From Symbiodinium sp. CCMP2592 (Eukaryota; Sar; Dinophyceae; Suessiales; Symbiodiniaceae): 64,000 nt of DNA. Position numbers and translations under genes: made by a program. Shown here piece after piece: positions 37,313 to 48,639 of the stretch. Location of the stretch: contig CAJNDT010006183.1 of NCBI GenBank assembly GCA_905221615.1, positions 196,501 to 260,500 on the forward strand. Direction: 5' to 3'. How positions within the stretch are numbered: the stretch's first letter is position 1; each line of letters begins with the position of its first letter. Below the pieces are notes generated by a model. That model made no database searches and was not told the origin of the DNA. It saw only the letters and a list, made by a program, of their open reading frames with translations.

Positions 37313-37474
37313 AAGCCCATGAGACTCTCAACCCTAACTAGGATGCCCAGTAGTACTCTTATTCCCTTTTTGTAGCCCTAGGTTCCTTATAAAGTTACCC
37401 AATACCAAAAAGAGAGGCCTTTTTATTCTTAGGTTACTGGGTATCCTAGAAGCCCATGAGACTCTCAACCCTAA
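37313..37474. repeat. Family D element flanked by an exact 25-bp direct repeat
   Basis: The element proper is 37338-37449 (CTAGG...CCTAG). The 25 bases at 37313-37337, starting AAGCCCATGAGACTCTCAAC, are repeated without change at 37450-37474, directly abutting the element on both sides. Other D copies have at most about 5 bp. Confidence 0.9.
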
Positions 37475-37907
37475 ACCTTGGGTTCAGGGTCGAGGGTTTC
37501 ACGTGCAGTCGGAGTATTAGTTTGGGGTATTGTATAGTGTATAGTGCTATAGAGGCCTACGAATTACCTATACCATTGTGGTATTCTTCATTATAGTTAT
37601 AGTATAATCGGCCCCGAAGCACTGTTCTAACTATTAATGCCCCTACAGTACGTCGATACTACTGTGCAGGGATTATGAAGGCGATGTACTAATTGCTAAT
37701 TCTTCAGATCTCTATTCTTTCTCACACAAAAGCCACAGAGCCTCCTCACTTCACCATGACCCTAAAGCCCTAAAAACCGCACAGTTCACCCGACGTCCCA
37801 AACCGTAGGTTCTCCTGGATTCTGAGACAAGGCCGCACAACCCCTAAACCCCAACCCCTAAACCCTTTAACCCCTAAACCCTAAAGCATGGGTGTGTTTT
37901 TACGCTA

Positions 37908-37991
37908 AGCCTCCATAGTAGTCCCTTTTTGGGGGCATAGTTTAGAATCCCACAAGGTAATCCCAAAAAGGAACTACAATGGAGCCTCTGG
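37908..37991. repeat. Foldback element family N
   Basis: AAGCCTCCATAGTAGTCCCT pairs with GGAACTACAATGGAGCCTC. The single copy is 84 bp. Confidence 0.75.
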
Positions 37992-38852
37992 GTAGGTCTA
38001 CCTCAATCTACCAATGTACTTGAAGCCACCTTGAGCTGCTTTTTGGTAGGTTTTTGTGATTAACCCTGATATGGAATTTATCGGGAACCTTTCAAAAATA
38101 AGTGGGTTCTGGTAGAGTACACTGGGTGAGCGGAGTTGTCGGATGCTATACTGTTACAGGTCTCCAGGGTCCAGGGGGTTTGAGGATTTAGGGTTTTAGT
38201 GATGAGTTTAGTGGTGCCTGCCTGAGGCTTGATGCCCACTACGAAAGTCCCCACATGCTCTCATTGCCTCTCGGCTTCAGTTGGCAATTGGTGGAGGAAG
38301 CAGCGGATGAGGAGGACTAACCACCAGTCGAAACATGTATTCCTCAGTTTCCTCCTCTACGGGAATGCAAACGAGCGCAAGCAGGCGTTCCTGCCATTGC
38401 AGGCTATTGTTGCTGTTTCGGGGCTCGGGTAAAACCCGAAACTGTAAGCCCCTAAACCTTAAACCCAAGACCCTGACCGTTACGGCCTTGCGCCCCCTCC
38501 ACCGCGAACACAGTGAAGACAGAGGGATCGGGCAGGCAGTCACAGGAAGGTCAGTTTCACTTCCCTGCCTTTAGGTTTGAGGTTTAGGCCCCGGACCCTA
38601 AACTAAGCCCAAAAGCACTCGACTCTGGACCCTAAGGAGGTGTTGCGCTGTTCCATGCCACCTGAATCCTGCACCCCGGAGACCGCCTTCAACCCCCTAC
38701 TGAAGCAATGCGCACTTCAGCAAGAGAGTCATTCCGAGCATGACGGAAGTTTCATTCCTTTGTAGATTCGGCTTAGATAACGCTAAGCCCTGAACTTTAC
38801 AGCACGGCTCAGGGTTTGAGCAACGAGTGATCTCAGTTGAAACTTCGGCTTC
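37992..38852. other. Spacer, no gene seen
   Basis: Low-copy sequence. Overlapping frames on both strands at 38230-38575 are not convincing as protein. Confidence 0.45.
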
Positions 38853-38976
38853 TAGTTGGAAGGGCAGGGGACTTAGTAAGTAGGTTATAAGTAGGTTATA
38901 ATTAGGGTAACTCCATTTAGGGTACTTGTGACTCTACTTATAACCTACTTACTAAGTCCCCTGCCCTTCCAAGTAG
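38853..38976. repeat. Foldback element family A, copy 8
   Basis: TAGTTGGAAGGGCAGGGGAC to GTCCCCTGCCCTTCCAAGTAG. Confidence 0.9.
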
Positions 38977-40075
38977 TCAAGAAGCCCTCATCTCTCAACC
39001 GTCGGGTCCTTTCTTCAAAGGACCTCGAACCTAAGCCCTCAACTCAACAACAAAAGGCCTCCCCTTCTAAGGACCCTAAACCGAAAGCCTCAACCCAATA
39101 ACAAACCCTGGGACTCAAAATAGCCCCAAAGCCTTATCCAGTATGGTTTTGGGGCCCAACAGCCTTAATAAATGATTCCTTCAAGCCCTAGGGAAAAGCC
39201 CCGATACACTAACAAAAACTCTAAACCTAAACCCGAAACCCTAAGCCCTAAAACTTAAACCCTAAACCCAATAACAAAAGTCCCGATGCCAGATGGGATG
39301 TCCGCGGGCGTATGACAGTGCCCGTGACGGATGCGTGTCTCGGAAGTCTGAGGAGTATATGGGCCTGGTCTGTGTTGAGGGTTGTTTAGGGGTTGAGGGT
39401 TTGGAAGTTTAGGGTTTTGCGGGTTTAGGGTGTATGATTTAGGATGGTTGAGGGGTTAGGATTCGGGGCTCAGGGCTTGGAGCACTGTGTACATACTGGG
39501 GTTCTGGGTGCTTGGGTTTAGGGTTGAGGGTTTGCTAGTAGGGTTTAGGGGTTTATGGTTATTGGGCCGAGGCTTTAGGTTCACGGGTTCAGGGTTTAGG
39601 GTTCAGTTTAGGGCCTAGGGGTTTATTGTCATCGGGGTGAAGGTTTAAGATGCTTTAGGGCTCTGCGGCTCCGGGTTTTTTGCTGTTCCACGTAGTCCAA
39701 GGATGAGGAGGCCCTCCTAACTAAACCCTAGACACAAAACCCTAAACCCTAAACCCTACAGGGGCGCCACAGAAACCAAAGCCTCCATACCAAATTCTAA
39801 ACCCATAGAAATCCCAAATCAAGCCTGGACCTCAAGTCCCAGACCCCTAATATAGAAGCCTCAGCACTTGACAATACTGCTGTTCCTTCAGAAAGTGCTA
39901 TACTTTCCCCAAAATGCTATCGCAACTAGTGTATTAGATGTATTAGAGATGTACTAGACACCCATGCACCGCACGCTGAACCCCACCTGTGCTCATAGGC
40001 ACAGGTTTAGCTCACGGTGTAGTGGGAAGCCCTAAACCGCAAACTCTGTGGATTTAGTTTCGGGTTCAGTACATT
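38977..40075. other. Spacer, no gene seen
   Basis: CCCTAAA and TTTAGGG derivatives in both orientations. Confidence 0.55.
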
Positions 40076-40151
40076 AAATTGGATCCTCGCAATAAGGATC
40101 CTACTATTTTGGGTGCTAGATTAGGGTCCCCTATTTTCGGATACTCACATA
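40076..40151. repeat. Family F element, left arm lost
   Basis: AATAAGGATCCTACTATTTT and CCCTATTTTCGGATACTC are present. The GGGAGTTTCCG left end is absent. Confidence 0.7.
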
Positions 40152-40230
40152 TGGTTGTCATAGAAACCCCTTTATTATCCCGTAGAAACCTGTTGAAAGG
40201 CCAACGAACATCGGCCTAATCGTTACTGCT

Positions 40231-40349
40231 TAACTAGGACCTGGAGTAGGCCCTTATTCCCCTTGTTTAGGCTTCAGGTTCCCTTAGAAGCCCCTTTAAC
40301 CCAAAAAAGGGCACCCTTTTTATTCCTAGGCTACCCTTGGGTCTAGTTA
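40231..40349. repeat. Family D-related element (D-prime), copy 1
   Basis: AACTAGGACCTGGAGTAGGC to CTACCCTTGGGTCTAGTT. It shares CCTTATTCCC and TTATTCCTAGG with D but has different ends. Copy 2 is at 41630-41757. Confidence 0.7.
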
Positions 40350-40377
40350 AACCCTAAATTCGTCCCTAAAGTCCGGA

Positions 40378-40535
40378 CTCTATGCCATAAGCCCTAAACC
40401 CCAAACCCCTATACCCTAAAGCCCTAAACCCTAAACCCCAAACCTCCAATAAACCCTGAAGCCCTAAACCCTAAACCCGAAACCCCTACACCTTAAACCC
40501 TAAAGCCCAGAACCCTAAACTCTAAACTCTAAGCC
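40378..40535 (-). repeat. CCCTAAA-derived array
   Basis: Repeated CCCTAAACCCCAAACCCC and CCCTAAAGCCCTAAACC units. Confidence 0.85.
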
Positions 40536-41199
40536 TCAGGCATACGAACATCTCTCTGGTCGACTTGGTGCATTTTCGTGGCACGGACTCTGTCCTCGTA
40601 GGTTCCTGGGCTCAAGGGCGCCGTGTTTGCAGAGGGTTAGTGTAGGCGCCTTCATAATTACTACATTATTTCTTGCTATGTTTATGGTATAATATACCCC
40701 AAAGCCGCTCTATTCTAATTATTGAGGCCCCACTAGGACCAGTGTAGGGTCCAGATCTGGTCACTTTTGTGCGTAAAGATACGGCGGGTTCCTTATTCAC
40801 ACGTCCTTATAGCAATGCATGGACATCGCTATTGAGGGAAACAAAAAGTAAGTAAGCAAGTAAACCGATAGTTAAATAAGGACGCTAACCGAAAATTAGG
40901 TACACACGAATATGTATATACATATGCATTCCTACCTACATATATGCATGCTCATCATATATGTTTGGCGGAGCGATTGTGTCATTGGTTGTTTGGTTGG
41001 TTGGGTGGATGGATCAGTGGGTGGTGGGTTAGGGTGGCCGCCGGTTGATTGATTGCTTCGTAGGGTTTAGCTTGAGGGTATTGAAAGATATTGGCATTGG
41101 CATCTCTTGTTCTCTGGTCCCCTCGATACTGGTCCCGAAACCCCGAACTCTGCAGCCTGACACCCAAAACCCAGCCTTACTTCCGGCAGGAGCACTGGG
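40536..41199. other. Spacer, no gene seen
   Basis: Low-copy sequence with short TATACATATG-type AT tracts near 40910-40960. Confidence 0.5.
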
Positions 41200-41432
41200 T
41201 TCTAATGTAGGAACCTGATTAAGAAACTCTGGGCTTATGACCCCAAAATAGTAGGACTTATATACTAGGATGCCCAGTAGTACCCTTATTCCCTTTTTGT
41301 AGTCCTAGGTTCCTTATAAAGTTACCCAATACCAAAAAGAGAGGCCTTTTTATTCTTAGGTTACTGGGTATCCTAGTATAAGGAACCCGAATAAAGGCCC
41401 AAGGTTTCTTAATCAGGCTCTTACACCAAGCA
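41200..41432. repeat. Family E element containing a nested family D element
   Basis: E arms TGTAGGAACCTGATTAAGAA and TTTCTTAATCAGGCTCTTAC enclose a complete D copy at 41265-41376. TATA lies on both sides of D, a possible target duplication. D is therefore younger than this E copy. Confidence 0.85.
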
Positions 41433-41531
41433 GAAAGGGAACCCGAAGCCTGCGCCGTAGCTTTACGGCTTTACGTGAGCCCGAAATAACCTGCCAGCAT
41501 TAGGCTCCTCATTGTAAGTACCTTATCTCTT

Positions 41532-41627
41532 AGGGGTACTTAGAAACAGTTTTTCAGTTGTTGGCTATTATAATCCCTAAGAAACAGCTTAAATTACATT
41601 TTTTGCTAGGGTTCTAAGTTCAGTATA
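41532..41627. repeat. Repeat family R, copy 3
   Basis: TTATAATCCCTAAGAAACAG and GCTAGGGTTCTAAGTTCAGT in the same order and spacing as in copies 1 and 2. Confidence 0.75.
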
Positions 41628-41629
41628 GA

Positions 41630-41757
41630 TCTGAGGACCTAGAGCAGGCCCTTATTCCCTGTTTTAGTCTTCAGGTTACCTTGCAAGCCCATTTAAACCA
41701 AAAAGGGCACCCTGTTTTTTCCTAGGATACTCTTGGGTCTAGTCTAGTTATGTAGGT
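41630..41757. repeat. Family D-related element (D-prime), copy 2
   Basis: GGACCTAGAGCAGGCCCTTA to GATACTCTTGGGTCTAGTC. Confidence 0.65.
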
Positions 41758-42317
41758 TACAAAAGGGCTGAGTTTTCAAAGTCCAGGTAGTGTTTGGTGT
41801 GTAGGACCGCGGGGTCACGGGTACCACAGGAGCCCGCGCGCTGATTCCTAAGCCATGTCACGTTGGTTTGGTGTTTTGGGGCTCAGATTTTAGAAACCCT
41901 AAACCCCCCAAACCCCCTAAACCCCCCTAAACCCCCTCGAGTTTTGGTGTGTCAGTTTCGGGGTTCAGGCTAAGGCTTAGGGTTTAGGGTCGTGGTTTAG
42001 GTTTCTTCGGGTTGAGTTTGTGGTTTCGGCATTAGGCCTTGTTGACAGCGAGACCTCGGCGGGTCCTAACAGGGTTTGGTGTTTTGGGGTTCAGGGTTTT
42101 CGGGAGTGTCTTGGAACTAGAACTGGGTTTTCCGATTTGCAATAGTGGTGATCTGGGCTTTGGAGTACCACACTCTCATGCTTTTTTCTTACAGGAGCCA
42201 TTATGAAATAGAAGTTTATACTTTTTCTCCCTGGTTGCTTAAGAAGCCCAGTGAAGGACCATGCCACGCAGAGAGTACCTCAACCCGGAATCCTTGACTC
42301 CCTGTTTCTATCAACAA
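41758..42317. other. Spacer, no gene seen
   Basis: Low-copy sequence with a CCCCCTAAACCCCCC run at about 41900. Confidence 0.5.
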
Positions 42318-42429
42318 CTAGGATGCCCAGTAGTACCCTTATTCCCTTTTTGTAGTCCTAGGTTCCTTATAAAGTTACCCAATACCAAAAAGAGAGGCCT
42401 TTTTATTCTTAGGTTACTGGGTATCCTAG
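42318..42429. repeat. Foldback element family D, copy 6
   Basis: CTAGGATGCCCAGTAGTACC to GTTACTGGGTATCCTAG. ACAA on both sides may be a 4-bp target duplication. Confidence 0.9.
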
Positions 42430-42717
42430 ACAAGCAAGGAGCATGATACGGAATATCAAGTTTTATTGGCGCAGGTTCTCACGGTCTAGCCTTTAGATGC
42501 ATTATACTATGGGCACCTTGGGAATTAGACTAAGGTTTCACGGTCTAGGTTGTAGGGCTTAGGGTTTACGATGGACTCGGGTTTTGGCCTGCGGTTTGTT
42601 CATTTTACTATATTAGGGCTGCAAGGGGGCATGATTCTCACTGGCTTGCCTGCAGGTGGAAACACAGAGCTGGCAGCAACTCGGCTGCAGATTTTGGATG
42701 CAAGCCAGGAGCCAACC

Positions 42718-42854
42718 CTACTTGGAGGGTCGGGGGACTTAGTAAGTAGGTAGTAAGTAGACTTATAAGTACCCTAAAAGGGACTCTAATTGGGGTTATG
42801 GTACTTACAAGTCCTAAAATAACCAGTTACTAACCCCCCCGACCCTCCAAGTAG
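42718..42854. repeat. Foldback element family A, copy 9 (divergent)
   Basis: CTACTTGGAGGGTCGGGGGA pairs with CCCCCGACCCTCCAAGTAG. The compensating changes in both arms preserve the hairpin. Confidence 0.85.
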
Positions 42855-43718
42855 GCCCTGAATCTTGCAGGGTTCAGATTTTAGGGTTGCGAGTTTATTG
42901 AAGATTCGTGGCCTCGGCCTTCTGCAGGGACTCCAGGATTGTCTGCAGGGCTGAGGCATTTAAGGTGTGGCATCGGGGAACCATAGGTTAACTATATAGC
43001 CTCTAGACTAGACTTACAAGCCCCAAGCCGTAAATCCTAAACCATGGATCCAGAATCCCTAAACCGGCAACCAAAATCCTCCGTAATTATACCTTGAGTC
43101 CATGACCGCTCAACTCTAAAACCCTACTTCCACAAAAAGTAGACCCTAAAGTATCTTTAATCTCCAGAGGCAGACTCGCCCAAAGCCGTCATTCAGCAGT
43201 GGCGCATGCCGTGGAAGCTTGCAGTTTACCAAGGCTTGGCGCAGAAGGGGGAGTAAACCTCGAGCCAACAGAGCAAGAAATTCTTCTAAGACTGAGCCAC
43301 ACAAGACTGTCCGTCCTGGACACTTTCGGGATATAGAGAGTTCGGGTGACAGTGACATGGAAGACACTTTCTCACACAAGGGTGTATCGGTTAGGATTTA
43401 GGGTGCCTGATTCACAAGCGTATAGATGCAGAGAGTCTCCCAAATACTTATCGCAACACTACTGGCCAAAACCCAATGACCCAATCAATAGGTCCTTTGT
43501 ACCCTTGCAAGGACTTTAGGTTCAGCTTTCTGGAGGGATGTTTTTCTCAGTTGGGTTTGGGTTTTCAGTTTCGGGTTAGTTAGGGATTGGAGGAGCGTTT
43601 TAACTGAGTTCACATATGCAACGACAGGCTAAAGCTGCGTATTCAGCTTTTTCGCGACTTAGATAAATCCGAGGGCAGCCAGCAGTGCATGAGCAGGGAT
43701 AGACAAAAGTAGCCAGCG
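42855..43718. other. Spacer, no gene seen
   Basis: Low-copy sequence. A 77-codon minus-strand frame at 43146-43379 overlaps a + frame and has no supporting context. Confidence 0.45.
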
Positions 43719-43944
43719 GTACTTGGAAGAGCAGGGGACTTAGTAAGTAGGTTATAAGTAGGGTTATAATTGGGGTAACTCCATTTAGGGTACTTCTAAC
43801 TCTACCTAAAACCTACTTACAAAATCCCCTACCCTTCCAAGTAGACCCTAAACCCTAAACCCCATAGACCCCTTTAAGGAACCCTATAGATCCCTTTAAG
43901 GAGCCCTTTAAGAGCCCTCACTAAGTCCCCTGCCCTTCCAAGTA
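43719..43944. repeat. Composite family A element (A10)
   Basis: A complete A element from TACTTGGAAGAGCAGGGGAC is followed by CCCTAAACCC, then the CCCTTTAAGGAACCCTATAG filler and a second right arm GTCCCCTGCCCTTCCAAGTA. It has the same order as 30679-30887. Confidence 0.85.
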
Positions 43945-44057
43945 ACAATTAAACGGGCTTGAATATTTCAGGGAAGGAACCTTAAACCCCAAACCCGAAG
44001 ATAGAAACGCTAAGCCCAAAACTCCCTAAACCACAGCCCTAAACCCTGCACGAATAG

Positions 44058-44227
44058 CCCAGGGACTCCGATATCCCTTAATTAACGAATAGTCTTTAAA
44101 TCATATCAAGCACCCTACTGTAATGTAAGGAATATCCCTTAACTAACGAATATTTCTTAACCCATATTAAGAACCCTAGTGTTCTTAAGGAGTATCCCTT
44201 ACTTGAGGGATATTGGAGACTCCGGGA
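44058..44227. repeat. Foldback element family B, copy 12, expanded
   Basis: GCCCAGGGACTCCGATATCC to TATTGGAGACTCCGGGA, with three internal AAGGAATATCCCTTAACTAA-type units. Confidence 0.75.
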
Positions 44228-44454
44228 GGCTCCTGGTGGTATAATCTGCGAGAGCGGCAGATGCAGCTGGAAGGCTCCAGCACCGGGATTTCAGCCTCGG
44301 GTTTCGGGGGGGTTCAGTTTAGGGGTTTCGGGTGTTTGGGGTTTCGGGTTTAGGGTGCAGTTTAGAGTTTCGGGTTGAGGGGTTTATGGCTTTAGGGTTT
44401 AGGGTTTCGGGTGTCGAGTTTCGGGTTACGGGTTATGATTAACGAACCGCTGCT
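44228..44454. other. Spacer, no gene seen
   Basis: TTTCGGG/TTTAGGG variants such as GGGTTTCGGGTT. Confidence 0.5.
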
Positions 44455-44640
44455 CTTCAAGGGCCCTTAGTACTAGGATCCCTACTTTCAAAGGGGAGAA
44501 GGAGGGACCCTTAATAAGGACCCCTAATTAGGTATATACCCTTAATATAGCCATTATATACCCAGTATATAGCCCATTATAGGGTAGGGGTCCATTAAGG
44601 GTCCCTCCTTTTCCCCTTTGATACTTTCTTTCCGAGAAAG
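44455..44640. repeat. Foldback element family J, copy 1
   Basis: AAAGGGGAGAAGGAGGGACC pairs with AGGGTCCCTCCTTTTCCCCT; the AT-rich centre contains ATATAGCCCATTATAGGG. Confidence 0.8.
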
Positions 44641-44958
44641 GGAGGTCTACTTCACCGGGTGTAGCTCATCTTGGAGTTTCAGAAAGAAGTGAAGGGGCCC
44701 TAGGCGGTTCTCTCAATTAGAGTCCCTTTTAGGTCCGTCCCTCCCCCCCAAACCCCCAACCCTAACCCCTCAACCTTACAGAGCTGGAACCCTAACAATG
44801 CAAACTATGACAGGTCCCTACCCACCCAACCCTAAACCCTAAACCCTGTAGTCCGGGACCCTAATCTCTGAGAGGTCCCTAAACCCCAAACCTCAAGCCT
44901 AAACGCCCAACCCTAAACCGCCAACCCTTTAGAGACAGGAACCCCGAGCTCCGAGAGG

Positions 44959-45068
44959 TAGGATATGGGTAGTTGTCCAAATTATGGTTCCTTGTTGGGT
45001 ACCCTAAATATTAGCTGAGGTACTATAATATGGACCCAAAAAGGGGCCACAATTTTGACAACCACCCA
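44959..45068. repeat. Foldback element family Q
   Basis: TGGGTAGTTGTCCAAATTAT pairs with AATTTTGACAACCACCCA; the centre is GGTACCCTAAATATTAGC-like. Single copy. Confidence 0.65.
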
Positions 45069-45183
45069 TATGAGGTCTACCGGGGTACTTGCGGGGCCTT
45101 GCTGCCTTTCCTCTCATCGGCTGGGGTCGCCAAACCCCCAAAACGAAATTACTGAATCTACGCGAAGTTACAGGGGGATCCTT

Positions 45184-45285
45184 ATGTATTACGATCCATA
45201 TAGTAGTCAGTATATTCCTTACTGGTATTTTTCGTATTATGAGTTGAAATATTCCTTTATGTAGGGGTTTCGGAGTCTCTGGGTA
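45184..45285. repeat. Degraded family B element
   Basis: Only the right end GGTTTCGGAGTCTCTGGGTA and a TATTCCTT-type arm are recognisable. Confidence 0.5.
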
Positions 45286-45683
45286 TTACAGCGAGCCATC
45301 AAACAAGGAATGCTGTGGGTTCGAGGGCTTAGGGGGGCCCTTTAGCGTAAGCCCGGATCACACCACATAAAGTACAGAAGGATAAGCAAGAACCCATCGG
45401 ATGACTCATCAAAGTGTAACACCTAAAGCATGAACAAGAGGTGTTCTTACAGAGCCCCACAACTATCCTGAAAGTATCTGGACACTCTTTATAGCCTGTT
45501 TATATGCAATGCATGCAACCGTACTGTGCCCCCTTCTCACACCATTCAGTGTCGAAACCCTAGACCGTAAACCCTAAACCCTAAACCCGAAACTTGCTGC
45601 CCTACACCTGCGCGGTGAGGTCCCAGCAACATTGTAACCCCAGCTTAACTGCCCGCGGGCACTTCTCGTCCTCAACAACAACT

Positions 45684-45747
45684 ACTACTATTTGCTTAAG
45701 AACCCTCAAAAAATATAAATTATATTCCTTATAGGGATAATATAGGG

Positions 45748-45788
<41 letters not shown>

Positions 45789-45825
45789 TTTTGGGGGGGG
45801 GGGAGTTCTTAAGCAAATAGTAGAC
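45684..45825. repeat. Foldback element S with (TA)n, poly-T and poly-G core
   Basis: CTACTATTTGCTTAAGAAC pairs with GTTCTTAAGCAAATAGTAG. Between the arms are a (TA)n tract (about 45750-45780), 12 T and about 10 G. The homopolymer pair TTTT/GGGG next to a TA tract is unusual for the families here. Confidence 0.8.
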
Positions 45826-45895
45826 AACAACCCGAAGCCTGGAGGTGTCTACCACCTGGAAGAATGCCGGGTCCCTGGTTCGTGAGCCGACATTC

Positions 45896-46014
45896 AAAGG
45901 GGAAAACGAGGGACCCTTAATGGGGACCCCTACCCTATAATGGGCTATATAATGGGTATATCACAGCTATATTAAGGGTCCTTATTAAGGGTCCCTCCTT
46001 TTACCCTTGGAGAC
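45896..46014. repeat. Foldback element family J, copy 2
   Basis: AAAGGGGAAAACGAGGGACC pairs with GGGTCCCTCCTTTTACCCTT. The centre is inverted relative to copy 1. Confidence 0.8.
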
Positions 46015-46097
46015 TTCGGAATAGTCCAGCCAAAGCCCTTGCTTGAATTCGTAATGCCCGGCCCCTTCTGTAGGGGTCTAAATAATTACCTGTACTT

Positions 46098-46198
46098 TAG
46101 AAGCTGCCCCCACCCTGTAATAGTGACTATAAGTATTATATTAAGGCCCTATTATATTCCTATTATACCACTATTTATGGGTGGGGGCACCTTCTAAC
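46098..46198. repeat. Foldback element family I, copy 3
   Basis: AGAAGCTGCCCCCACCCTGT pairs with GGGTGGGGGCACCTTCT. Confidence 0.85.
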
Positions 46199-46649
46199 CT
46201 ATACTATTTTGGGGTTCCTCAATATGGTTATAGTATAATGAGCCCCCAAAACCTTATTCTGATTCTTAAGGCCCCTCTATCAGGCTGTATCACGGGGCTC
46301 TTTTGGCTTTTGCTGAGGCAAGCTGTCTTCTCTAGCGATCGCGGAGGCTTTCCAACAGTTTGCGGCCGGCTGCGAAGGCAGCATGCGGGGTTGGAATTCA
46401 GGGTTTGGGGCCTAGGATTTAGTCTTTACCCTGCACTACCACAAATTACTCTACTTTCCGGTACGTCCTTCATATCAACCCTAATACAGAATTTATAGTG
46501 ACCCTACAGAAGGGTTCACGATTCAGGGTTTCGGGCCGGCTGCAAAGCATGAGATCCAGGTCAGAAGCCTGCAGCAATCGTTTCAAAAAGTGGCTCCACC
46601 GCTCTTTCACTCGGTTTTTCTTGTCTAACCGTTGTAATTATATGTTTAT

Positions 46650-46712
46650 GTGCATATATATATATATACATATATATATATACATATATCTATATATATA
46701 TATATATTACAT
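46650..46712. repeat. (TA)n / (TACA) microsatellite
   Basis: TATATATATACATATATATA-type sequence. Confidence 0.9.
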
Positions 46713-48600
46713 GCTCTGTCGGCTGTAAATCCGTATACTTATGTTTTCTCTATGTTTTTTGGTATGTATGTATGTATAGTTTTACCGTCTTAAAGGTTTG
46801 GTAAGTGTTTGTGGTGCTCATGGGGGCTTTCATAACGGGCTCTGATGGGCTGAAGTAGACCATCGTGTAACACTGCTTTCGCCAAGGGCCATAAGTTTTG
46901 CATCTGGATAACTATCAGATCATTCGTTTCAAGGAGAATGCCCTGCACACTTCCTTTGTTATAGCCACTCTCGATGAACGAGACTTCCTTTATTACCCAA
47001 AACCCTATGTGCATCATCCGGGTATCTGGTCTCGTGGGGCCTGATGCTTTTATTGGACCAAAAGTTCAATAGCTTGGATACTTTGGCGTGCCTTTGATTT
47101 CAGATCTGAGTATCGGTTGTAGATTGCAGAGTCAAGCCACGCCCCGCCCAGTACCAGGATTGCAATTCAGATGACCATCCAGATAGGGCTTGAGGAGGGC
47201 TTAGGGTATTCCTGACCGGGGGCCATTCTTGTAAAGCCCTAAGCCTAAGTGCTAAACCCTAGGCCCTGACCCAAATATCTTCAAAGTGCCACTAATATAG
47301 AGGCCTAAATAATTACCTATGTTTTCCTTAGCGTTCTTTATTAGAATTATACTATAAAGGAGCCCAAACCCCTATTCTAACTATTAAGGCCACTACAGTA
47401 GGCTCCACCATCCGCTTCGTGGAGAAGGAGGACTTCGCTGGAAAGGTGGTGCGCATCATCTCCTTGCCATCTGGGCAAGTTGCCGCTCACCTGCTGGGTT
47501 TATGTAATATAAGGGCCTTCATAATTAGAATAGGGTTTTGGGGGCCATTATAATACTACAATTGTAATAAGGAGCCCCTAAAATAGAAGAGGTAATGATG
47601 AAGGCCCCTATAGAAGCTGAGAAGAACAGTGCTACCCTTATCCCCTTTTTGGGGAAGGTACTTATTTCAAGCTACTATATTGGCATTGTAATGTTTAGCT
47701 TTCCTGTACAGTAAAACCTAAAACCCCAGACCCTAAACCCTAAACCCCAAACCCTAAATAACAGCACCTAATTCGGAGTCGCTTCGATGTCAGTTGAGGG
47801 ATTATTAGTTTTGGGGTTGAGGGGGTTTTGGTTTGTGAAATAAAGAAAATAATTCTGAGGGTTGGTTGGTTTGGGTTCACATAAATTCGTTAGAGGGGTC
47901 AGTAGGTTTGGGGGGTAGCCCACTCAGGCCCCTGTGCAAGGGTGACAGGCACAAACCGAGAAGTGCACCAAATACGCCGGCGCACAAATCGAGAAGTGTC
48001 CCGAAACCCTAATAATAAACTCGCCCCCCAAAACCTCTAAGCCCGAACCACCAATAATCCAGCAGTGTGACAATAAGACAATCATAACAATGGTGACTGT
48101 TGGTAACAAACTCTAAGTCTTAAAACCGCAAAAATGCCCTAAAGACCTAAACCCAACAACAGACCTGTTCTAAGTCAGGTTTTCCAGCATACAGTAGATA
48201 GAGATTTCCACTTAGGGTTGATTCGGAGTTGGTGATCGTGATACAAACTAATTGAATTAATGGGTGAGGGGTTGATGGGTTTAGGGGTTGACGCTCTTCT
48301 TTTTGGTTGAAGTAATGCTCGGCCCCGTAGCTCACTCAGGCCCGTGTTTTAGGATGACACGCACAAACCGAGAAGTGTACTGAGCCTCTCAACGACATAA
48401 CCCTGTAATCTCACCCACCCTAAAACCTACAGACTTCATGGTGATGTACAAAACCAAGCCCCGAAGCCCTATCCTTAAAGTTCGACCCCACCCCAAACCC
48501 GACCGCCTCAACCCACAACCCCCTAAGGCTTTAACCTTAGTTTAATTAATCCTTCAAAGAGTGACCCCGGCCATCACTGGCGACATCATCGGTGACCAGG
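46713..48600. other. Spacer; transition out of the repeat field
   Basis: Telomere-like words thin out. The last clear CCCTAAA run is near 47730. The phrase AACCGAGAAGTGNACC occurs at about 47955, 47990 and 48370. No gene supported. Confidence 0.5.
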
Positions 48601-48639
48601 CAGGGAGTGTCAGCACTGGTGGGGGCAGTTAGTTTTAAG

